In this document: positions 57,814 to 64,000 of the stretch, piece by piece
Position numbering within the stretch: the stretch's first letter is position 1
Layout of the letters: every line of letters begins with the position of its first letter
Assembly: GCA_030550515.1 (NCBI GenBank)
Contig: JAUQPE010000024.1
Location: 1-64,000 of the forward strand
Reading direction: 5' to 3'
Source: Thermotogota bacterium
Lineage (GTDB): Bacteria; Thermotogota; Thermotogae; Thermotogales; Thermotogaceae
DNA: 64,000 bases
Program-made: the position numbers and the translations under genes
Notes under the pieces: generated by a model
What the model saw: only the letters and a program-made list of their open reading frames with translations
Database searches by the model: none
Told to the model about the DNA's origin: nothing

Positions 57814-59704
57814 AAAGAAAAAAAAGTACATAGTCGTCGAGTCCCCCGCCAAGGCCTCCACGATCAAGAAGATCTTGGGTGACAGTTATGAAGTGATCGC
57901 CTCCATGGGGCACGTTGTGGATTTACCCAAAAGCAAGTTTGGAGTGAAGGTGAAGGAAGGGTTTGAACCGGAATTTTCGGTGATAAAGGGAAAGGAAAAG
58001 GTCGTGGAAAGGTTGAAGAGGATTGCAAAGGAAGGGGAAATCTTGATAGCCTCCGACATGGACAGGGAGGGCGAAGCGATCGCTTGGCACATAGCCCGTC
58101 TGACCAACACCCTTGGGAGGAAGAACAGGATCGTCTTCTCCGAGATCACACCGAGGGTGATAAGGGAAGCCGTGAAGTCACCCCGCGAGATAGACATGAG
58201 GAAGGTCCAGGCGCAGCTCGCCAGGAGGATCCTTGACAGGATCGTCGGCTATTCCTTGAGCCCTATACTCTGGAGGAACTTCAAAGCGAACCTGAGCGCA
58301 GGAAGAGTGCAGTCCGCGACCTTGAAGTTGGTCTGCGATAGGGAAAGGGAGATCTTAAGGTTCGTACCGGAGCGATACCATAAGGTGATCGCAAGGTTTG
58401 GTGAATTGGAAGCGGAGCTTGAATCAAAGAGAAGGCTCTTCGATGAAGATACGCTGCTCGAACTAAAGGGAATAGACCATCTGTTGGTGGAGAAAGTCGA
58501 AGTTGCACGAAAGAAGTTCACGCCCCCTGAACCTTTCAAGACGAGCACCCTACAACAGGAGGCTTACTCCAAGCTGGGCTTTTCCGTGGCAAAGACCATG
58601 ATGATCGCACAGCAGCTGTATGAGGGCGTGGAGACGAAAGAAGGACACCTGGCGTTCATAACTTACATGAGGACGGACTCCACCAGGGTTTCAGACTACG
58701 CCAAGGAAGAAGCCCAGGAGTTCATTGAGAGAAATTTCGGGAAAGACTATTTGGGGAACGTGAGGAGGAGAACTCCCAAGAAGACCAACGTTCAGGACGC
58801 CCACGAAGCCATCAGACCCACCAACGTTTTCATGACCCCAGAAAAGGCTAGGAAGCTCCTCAACGAGGACCAGTACAAGCTCTACAAGCTCATCTGGGAG
58901 AGGTTCCTCGCATCCCAAATGAGCCACTCCGAGTACGAGGAAGTCAAGTTCACCCTGAAGTCGCTGGATGGGAAATATTCCTTCAAAGGGGTCGTTTTGA
59001 GAAGGCTTTTCGACGGTTTCGAAAAAATCTGGGAAGTGGAGAGGAAAGAGGGGAATTTCCCATACGCGGAGGGGGAAGTGATAAGACCCGTATCCGTGGA
59101 GATCAAAGAGATGGAGACCTCACCGAAACCCAGATTCACGGAAGGTTCATTGGTGAAAGAGATGGAAAGGCTGGGAATAGGTCGTCCGAGCACTTACGCC
59201 TCCACGATAAAGATCCTGCTGGAGAGGAAATACGTGAAGAAACAGAACGGTTACCTCTACCCTACCGTCCTCGGATCCGTCGTGATGGACTTTCTGGAGA
59301 AAAAGCACCCAGACATAGTCGACGTGACTTTCACCGCGGAGATAGAGAAAGAATTAGACGAGATAGAGAAAGGGGAAAAGAGCGAAAAAGACTTGCTCGA
59401 AAGTTTTTACTCGACATTTTCTCAACGCTTAAACGAGGCCGAGAACATAGAAGTGGATTATCCGACAAACCAGTTGTGTAGCTGTGGAAAAGAGATGAGA
59501 CTTTCTTTTGGAAGGTATGGTTTCTACTTGAAGTGCGCTTGTGGAGCCAGTAAGAGCGCGCGAGTTGACGAGGTGGCTGTGATAGACGGTGGAAGGATCT
59601 TTTTGGGGAGGAAGAACGATGAAGGTGGCGTTGCTCGTGGGAGGGATCTCTCGAGAAAGAGAGATCTCTCTTCGAAGCGGGGAAAGGGTAAGAAGGGCTC
59701 TTGA
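57806..59704 (+). CDS. topA: DNA topoisomerase I
   Basis: Type IA enzyme that relaxes negative supercoils. 632 residues: TOPRIM with VESPAKASTIKKIL and SDMDREGEAIAWH, active-site tyrosine in FITYMRTDSTRVS near 290, GIGRPSTYASTIKIL near 455. The C-terminus has a single zinc site CSC-X16-CAC near 557-577, the known Thermotoga variant, then a basic tail RGRDLSRKRDLSSKRGKGKK. The last 86 bases also encode the start of ddl in another frame. Confidence 0.97.
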   Translation: MSEKKKKYIVVESPAKASTIKKILGDSYEVIASMGHVVDLPKSKFGVKVKEGFEPEFSVIKGKEKVVERLKRIAKEGEILIASDMDREGEAIAWHIARLTNTLGRKNRIVFSEITPRVIREAVKSPREIDMRKVQAQLARRILDRIVGYSLSPILWRNFKANLSAGRVQSATLKLVCDREREILRFVPERYHKVIARFGELEAELESKRRLFDEDTLLELKGIDHLLVEKVEVARKKFTPPEPFKTSTLQQEAYSKLGFSVAKTMMIAQQLYEGVETKEGHLAFITYMRTDSTRVSDYAKEEAQEFIERNFGKDYLGNVRRRTPKKTNVQDAHEAIRPTNVFMTPEKARKLLNEDQYKLYKLIWERFLASQMSHSEYEEVKFTLKSLDGKYSFKGVVLRRLFDGFEKIWEVERKEGNFPYAEGEVIRPVSVEIKEMETSPKPRFTEGSLVKEMERLGIGRPSTYASTIKILLERKYVKKQNGYLYPTVLGSVVMDFLEKKHPDIVDVTFTAEIEKELDEIEKGEKSEKDLLESFYSTFSQRLNEAENIEVDYPTNQLCSCGKEMRLSFGRYGFYLKCACGASKSARVDEVAVIDGGRIFLGRKNDEGGVARGRDLSRKRDLSSKRGKGKKGS

Positions 59705-60590
59705 GAAACTGGGTTACGAGTTCGAAGTATTCGACGTCAGGGAGGATTTCTTGGAGAAGGTGAACAGGCTGAAAGAGTTCGACGTGGTGTTCAACGTCCT
59801 TCACGGCACGTTTGGGGAGGATGGCTCTCTTCAAGCGATCCTCGACTTTTTGGGTGTGAGGTACACCGGTTCCGGGATGATGGCGAGCCTCATCTGTTTC
59901 GATAAACTCTTAACCTACAAGTTCTTGAACGGTGTCGTCGATATACCGGAGTTCGTCGAGGTGAAGGAACACCTTGATACTTCTCCGATAGGCTATCCGT
60001 GCGTCGTAAAACCCAGAAGAGAAGGTTCAAGCATCGGTGTCTTCATCTGTGAAGACGATGAGGAGTTCAGACACGCCTTGAAGGAGGATCTCCCCCTCTA
60101 CGGGAGCGTGATCGTTCAGAGGTACATAAAGGGCAGGGAGATGACTGTCTCCATAATAGAGAGGGAAAACGGTTTTGAGGTGCTCCCAATTCTCGAGCTG
60201 AGACCCAAGAGGAGAAAATTTTATGACTACGTCGCCAAGTACACAAAAGGGGAAACGGAGTTCATCCTACCAGCCCCTCTCTCTAAAGAAGAGGAGGAAA
60301 TGGTGAAGAACGCCGCCCTGAAGGCCTTCGTCGAAGCAGGTTGTAGAGGTTTTGGAAGGGTCGACGGTATATTCAAAGACAAGTTCTACTTTCTCGAGAT
60401 AAACACGGTACCGGGCTTGACCGAGTTGAGCGATCTTCCAGCCAGCGCCCAAGCGGCAGGTATCTCGTTTGAGGAGTTGATCGAGATAATCCTGAAGAGC
60501 GCCTTCCTGAAAGGGGAGAAGACGGATGGCTTTCATCGAGAAACTCATACCACGCGAATCACCGGTGGACCTGCTCATACAGCTGGCTAA
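59619..60590 (+). CDS. ddl: D-alanine--D-alanine ligase
   Basis: Makes D-Ala-D-Ala for MurF. 323 residues, ATP-grasp: VALLVGGISREREISLRSG at the N-terminus, NVLHGTFGEDGSLQAILD near 60, KPRREGSSIGVF near 135, GRVDGIFKDKFYFLEINTVPGLTE near 255. ATG at 59619 has GGGGAGGAAG upstream. Both ends overlap neighbours unusually far: 86 bases with topA and 65 with the DUF47 gene. The last 20 or so residues (HRETHTTRITGGPAHTAG) look like readthrough past the normal family end. Confidence 0.94.
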   Translation: MKVALLVGGISREREISLRSGERVRRALEKLGYEFEVFDVREDFLEKVNRLKEFDVVFNVLHGTFGEDGSLQAILDFLGVRYTGSGMMASLICFDKLLTYKFLNGVVDIPEFVEVKEHLDTSPIGYPCVVKPRREGSSIGVFICEDDEEFRHALKEDLPLYGSVIVQRYIKGREMTVSIIERENGFEVLPILELRPKRRKFYDYVAKYTKGETEFILPAPLSKEEEEMVKNAALKAFVEAGCRGFGRVDGIFKDKFYFLEINTVPGLTELSDLPASAQAAGISFEELIEIILKSAFLKGEKTDGFHRETHTTRITGGPAHTAG

Positions 60591-61194
60591 AATGGCCGAA
60601 GAGGCCGTAGTTTCGCTGAAGAAGGCCATCCACGATTACTTTGCCGGTGCGTCTTTGGAGGATCACGTGAACACCACGATCGAATTCGAGAGAAAGGCGG
60701 ACGAATTGAAAACCCTCATAAAGAAGACTTACCCGAAGTACAAGTTCACGTATTTCGACAAAGGGGATTTCCTTTATTTCGTCCACAAAACCGACGAGAT
60801 CCTCGATATAGCGAGGGATATCGTGATCATGTTGGACATGAACCGCGTAGAAGGGAATATCCCAGAGGACGTGATAAGGGATATCGGAGAGTTGTTGGAA
60901 AACGTGATGGTCACGGTGAGGAACACGGTGAGATCCGTGGAAAACCTGAAACTCCTCGCCGAGTCGAGTTTTTCACCGCGCGACAAAGCGAAGGAAGAGC
61001 AGGAGATAAGAACGGTCTTCTACGAAGAAAGGGAAGTGGACACCGTATCCAGGAGACTCGGAAAGAAGATTTACGCCATGAAGCACACCCTCAACCCCGT
61101 CGACGTCGTCTTCCTGAACAAGATCTGTCGCCTCCTCTCGAAGATAGCAGATCAAGCCGAGGGCATAACGAAAAAGATAGACACCATCCTGTGA
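60526..61194 (+). CDS. PhoU-like DUF47 protein, Pit regulator
   Basis: 222-residue all-helical protein of the DUF47/PhoU-like group, with metal-type motifs ERKADELKT near 53, KTDEILDIARD near 86 and KIADQAEGI near 207. In many genomes it is paired with Pit and thought to modulate phosphate uptake. ATG has GGGGAG upstream, inside the ddl 3' end. The pit start lies 38 bases after its stop. Confidence 0.88.
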   Translation: MAFIEKLIPRESPVDLLIQLAKMAEEAVVSLKKAIHDYFAGASLEDHVNTTIEFERKADELKTLIKKTYPKYKFTYFDKGDFLYFVHKTDEILDIARDIVIMLDMNRVEGNIPEDVIRDIGELLENVMVTVRNTVRSVENLKLLAESSFSPRDKAKEEQEIRTVFYEEREVDTVSRRLGKKIYAMKHTLNPVDVVFLNKICRLLSKIADQAEGITKKIDTIL

Positions 61195-61232
61195 GCATGG
61201 CAACACACCTTGCAAAAAGGGAGGATAATCGA

Positions 61233-62435
61233 ATGGTGATCATCCTCACGGGATTACTCGGATTTCTGATGGCGTTCGCCATAGGGGCTAACGACGTAGC
61301 AAACTCTATGGCCACAGCTGTTGGAGCGAAGGCGATCACGGCAAAACAAGCCGCTCTCATAGCCATGTTCATGGAATTCGTTGGAGCCATAATGTTCGGT
61401 TCACACGTCTCACAGACGATAATAAAGGGCATCATTCAACCTCAAAAGTTGTCGCCTCAAGAGTTGATGTACGGATCCTTGGCGGCCATCCTGGCTTCCA
61501 CCGTTTGGATACTGCTGGCCACTGGGTGGGGTTATCCCGTCTCTACGACTCACTCCATCGTGGGAGGAATGTTGGGGTTTGGGTTGGTGGAATTGGGATT
61601 TCAAGGCGTAAACTGGCGTTCCCTCTCGATGATCGTTCTCTCGTGGATCATTTCACCGCTTTTAGGGGGACTTTTGGCTTTTGTGATCTTCAAAACGATG
61701 ACGTTCTTCGTGTTTCACACGAAGGACCCCAAGAAATCGTCGAAAGTGTTCGTGCCGGTTTTCATCGGTTTAGCGGTGTTCACGATGATCACCCTTTTCC
61801 TTTGGAGGACGGTCAAGCTGGACGTTCCTCTAGCGTTGTTCTGGGGAACCATCTCCGCAGTCGCTTCTGCCTTGTTCTCGATCTTCATCATGAAGAATTA
61901 CATGAGGAGGAATCACGACGAATACGAAACTGTGGAGAACTTCTTTAGGAAAGCGCAAGTGCTGACTTCTTGTTATGTGGCTTTCTCACACGGAGCGAAC
62001 GACGTGGCCAACGCAGCGGGTCCGTTCGCAGCAGTTTTGATCATAGCCTCCACGGGTAGCATCCCCAAAACGGTCCGAATTCCTAGACTCGCCCTCTTCC
62101 TAGGGGGGTTGGGGATATCCCTGGGAGTGCTCGCGGGGAAGAGAGTGATAGAGATGGTCGGTGAGAGGATAACGACCCTGACGAACACGAGGGGGTTCAC
62201 GGTGGACTTCTCCACAGCCACAACCGTGCTGTTGGCCTCGGCCTTGGGGATGCCCGTCTCCACCACGCACGTTGTGGTCGGTGCGGTGGCGGGTGTCGGT
62301 TTTGCGAGGGGGTTAGAGATGGTGAACGTCGGCATACTCAAAAACATCGTCATTTCTTGGTTTCTTGTGGTCCCGACGGTTGCCGCGTCTTCCGCAGGGG
62401 TCTACTACGTACTCAAGCTCGTATTAAAATTCTAG
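61233..62435 (+). CDS. Inorganic phosphate transporter, Pit family
   Basis: 400-residue polytopic membrane protein with the duplicated Pit signature: FAIGANDVANSMATAVGAK near 13 and SHGANDVANAAGPFAAV near 252, each followed by PVSTTH (near 107 and 345). Carries phosphate with H+ or Na+. ATG at 61233 has AGGGAGG eight bases upstream; a GTG at 61191 overlaps the previous stop but lacks a ribosome site. Probably works with the DUF47 protein. Confidence 0.93.
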   Translation: MVIILTGLLGFLMAFAIGANDVANSMATAVGAKAITAKQAALIAMFMEFVGAIMFGSHVSQTIIKGIIQPQKLSPQELMYGSLAAILASTVWILLATGWGYPVSTTHSIVGGMLGFGLVELGFQGVNWRSLSMIVLSWIISPLLGGLLAFVIFKTMTFFVFHTKDPKKSSKVFVPVFIGLAVFTMITLFLWRTVKLDVPLALFWGTISAVASALFSIFIMKNYMRRNHDEYETVENFFRKAQVLTSCYVAFSHGANDVANAAGPFAAVLIIASTGSIPKTVRIPRLALFLGGLGISLGVLAGKRVIEMVGERITTLTNTRGFTVDFSTATTVLLASALGMPVSTTHVVVGAVAGVGFARGLEMVNVGILKNIVISWFLVVPTVAASSAGVYYVLKLVLKF

Positions 62436-62448
62436 TGGGGGTGTGATC

Positions 62449-63549
62449 ATGAAAGTCATCACCACAACTACAGAACTGAAGGACAAGGTTGCGATGGCAT
62501 CGAAGGCGATCGCCAAAAAATCCGTCAAGCCCGTTTTGGCTGGTTTTCTGTTCGAAGTGAAGGATGGGAACTTCTTCATCTGTGCCACGGACTTGGAAAC
62601 CGGCGTGAAGGCTCAGGTGAACGCGATCGAAGTCGAGGGAGAAGCGAGGTTCGTGGTGCCTTCAGATGTGCTTCAAAACGTTGTGAAAGTGCTTCCGTCT
62701 GACAGCGTGGAATTGATCTTTGAAAACAATCTTTTGATCGTCTCTTCTGCGAGCACCACTTACAGGATATCTACCATGTCTGCAGAAGAGTTCCCGGAGA
62801 TAGCTCCTGCAGAGGCAGGGTTGTCTTTCGAAATCGACACGTCCTTGCTCGAGGAAATGGTGGAAAAGGTGATATTCGCCGCTGCAACTGACGAGTTCAT
62901 GAGGAATTTGAATGGGGTTTTCTGGGAACTCCATAAAGGGCTGTTGAGGCTTGTGGCAAGCGACGGTTTCAGACTCGCCCTTGCAGAAGAGCAATTGGAA
63001 GCGGAAGGTGAAGCCAACTTTTTGCTTTCTCTCAAGAGCATGAAAGAAGTGCAGAGTATACTCTCCAATACGACGGAACCTTCGGTGATCGTACGGTACG
63101 ACGGCAGAAGGGTCTCTATTCTCACGAGCGATGTGGAGACGGTGATGAGGGTGGTCGACGCTGAGTTCCCAGACTACAGGAGGGTTTTACCCAGTACTTT
63201 CAGAACCAAGGTAACGGTCTCCCGAAAAGACCTCCAAGAAGCGCTCAAGAGGATCATGGTGATCGCGAAGAAAGGTAGCGACTCGGTGAAGTTGGAGATC
63301 GAAGAGAACGTCATGAGGCTTTCCAGCAAAAGTCCCGATTACGGTGAGGTCGTGGACGAGCTCGAAATCCAGAAGGACGGCGAAGACCTCGTTATCGCTT
63401 TCAATCCCAAATTTTTGGTGGACGTCTTAAGACACATCGAAACGGAGGAAGTCGAGATGAACTTCGTGGACGCGACCAGCCCTTGTCAGATGAACCCCGT
63501 GGACATTTCGGGTTACCTCTACATCGTCATGCCCATAAGGTTGGCATGA
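62449..63549 (+). CDS. dnaN: DNA polymerase III beta subunit (sliding clamp)
   Basis: Ring-shaped processivity clamp. 366 residues with three repeated clamp domains (about 1-120, 125-245, 246-366) and the family C-terminus GYLYIVMPIRLA. ATG at 62449 follows GGGGGTGTGATC; a GTG two codons earlier is in frame. Here dnaN sits between pit and mnmG, not beside dnaA, as in T. maritima, so it is no sign of an origin. Confidence 0.97.
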   Translation: MKVITTTTELKDKVAMASKAIAKKSVKPVLAGFLFEVKDGNFFICATDLETGVKAQVNAIEVEGEARFVVPSDVLQNVVKVLPSDSVELIFENNLLIVSSASTTYRISTMSAEEFPEIAPAEAGLSFEIDTSLLEEMVEKVIFAAATDEFMRNLNGVFWELHKGLLRLVASDGFRLALAEEQLEAEGEANFLLSLKSMKEVQSILSNTTEPSVIVRYDGRRVSILTSDVETVMRVVDAEFPDYRRVLPSTFRTKVTVSRKDLQEALKRIMVIAKKGSDSVKLEIEENVMRLSSKSPDYGEVVDELEIQKDGEDLVIAFNPKFLVDVLRHIETEEVEMNFVDATSPCQMNPVDISGYLYIVMPIRLA

Positions 63550-63560
63550 GGTGATTCCTC

Positions 63561-64000
63561 TTGAGACCGGAAGACGACAGGTCTTACGACGTGATCGTGG
63601 TTGGTGCGGGGCACGCAGGTATCGAGGCTGCCCTTGCGTGTGCCCGAATGGGTTTCAAAACGCTCGTGCTCACCGTGAACCTGGACACGGTGGGTTGGGC
63701 TTCCTGTAACCCAGCCATAGGGGGACCCGCAAAGGGTGTGGTGGTCAGGGAGATAGACGCCTTGGGCGGTGAGATGGCCAAGACGACCGACGAGACGATG
63801 ATAAACGTGCGCATGCTCAACGTCAGCAAAGGCCCTGCCGTGAGGGCCTTGAGGGCGCAGATAGACAAGGTGCTCTACAGTCGAACGATGAAGAGAAAGC
63901 TTGAAACCACGGAAAACCTCGTTCTCAGGCATGGTATAGTCGAAAAACTCCTCGTGGAGAACGGGAAAGTCAAAGGAGTCGTGGACAACTACGGCATAGA
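63561..64000 (+). CDS. mnmG: tRNA uridine 5-carboxymethylaminomethyl enzyme MnmG (5' part)
   Basis: The first 146 codons run open to the window end. Sequence: FAD-binding [17 protein letters not shown] near 10, [19 protein letters not shown] near 48, and [21 protein letters not shown] near 82, all typical of MnmG/GidA, which with MnmE modifies U34 of several tRNAs. TTG start at 63561 has GAGGTGA six bases upstream, 12 bases after the dnaN stop. The 3' end lies beyond the window. Confidence 0.93.
   Translation, partial: MRPEDDRSYDVIVVGAGHAGIEAALACARMGFKTLVLTVNLDTVGWASCNPAIGGPAKGVVVREIDALGGEMAKTTDETMINVRMLNVSKGPAVRALRAQIDKVLYSRTMKRKLETTENLVLRHGIVEKLLVENGKVKGVVDNYGI

Noticed and set aside
62449-64000. 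Replication origin near dnaN/mnmG
   Set aside because: No DnaA-box cluster or AT-rich unwinding stretch and no dnaA; the gaps around dnaN are only about 12 bases.

Overview
The window is chromosomal DNA from a Thermotoga-type bacterium. Three things support this. Gene order matches, from memory, the Thermotoga maritima stretch TM0196 to TM0263 almost gene for gene. DisA, GlyQ, PfkA, DnaN and MraY read as clear Thermotoga orthologues. Thermophile markers are present (TtuA, an Fe-only hydrogenase, a topoisomerase I with a CxC-X16-CxC zinc site). Base composition looks close to 50% GC. I see no insertion sequence, prophage, CRISPR array, rRNA or tRNA. Coding density is extreme: the largest non-coding gap is about 155 bases (1436-1590) and no gap reaches 300, so there is no long empty stretch to describe.

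Layout. 11-511: adenosine-specific-kinase family protein, convergent with ttuA (minus). 1591-6420: clpC-radA-disA. 6510-10619: [FeFe]-hydrogenase, then a three-gene ABC importer. 10603-16520 (minus): pfkA-pyk-MBL hydrolase-hpt-35-residue membrane peptide-recG. 16611-24287: DUF2007, glycine cleavage system (gcvT-H-PA-PB), ridA, glyQ-glyS. 24267-28843 (minus): flagellar fliF-G-H-I. 28904-29931: ecfA and an S4 (RqcP-like) gene, convergent with birA. 30654-35798: D-cysteine desulfhydrase family, DUF554, NuoE/NuoF-like pair, AEC carrier, phosphodiesterase. 35750-44190 (minus): murE-murF-mraY-murD-ftsW-murG-murC. 44261-56116: an unknown gene, glgD-glgC, an unknown membrane protein, a pilin-like gene, a radical SAM protein, rnfCDGEAB, dprA, csrA, gatC, yraN, smpB. 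56177-56392: rpmB with a strong terminator. 56418-64000: PH-like membrane protein, OB/HD nuclease, topA, ddl, DUF47, pit, dnaN and the 5' part of mnmG.

How it works together. The window carries lower glycolysis (pfkA, pyk), glycogen precursor synthesis (glgC/D), H2 and NADH/ferredoxin handling (hydrogenase, NuoEF-like pair, Rnf), one-carbon and glycine metabolism ending in glycyl-tRNA synthetase, and most of peptidoglycan precursor synthesis (mur cluster plus ddl). It also carries the flagellar MS-ring and export base, and DNA maintenance (radA, disA, recG, topA, dprA, dnaN). Neighbours on one strand are mostly joined by 1-8 base overlaps, so translational coupling is probably general.

No wholly new multi-gene system is evident. 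The items most worth a second look are: a very short RnfB with no ferredoxin domains; a pilin-like gene whose leader-and-cleavage motif is in frame but has no visible start codon; a radical SAM protein that may be half of a LipS-type lipoyl synthase; a hydrogenase with a NuoEF pair far away; an 86-base dual-coding topA/ddl overlap containing a long hairpin; a 35-residue membrane peptide; a two-codon ORF ahead of the glycine operon; a probably leaderless ecfA; and symmetric divergent promoters.
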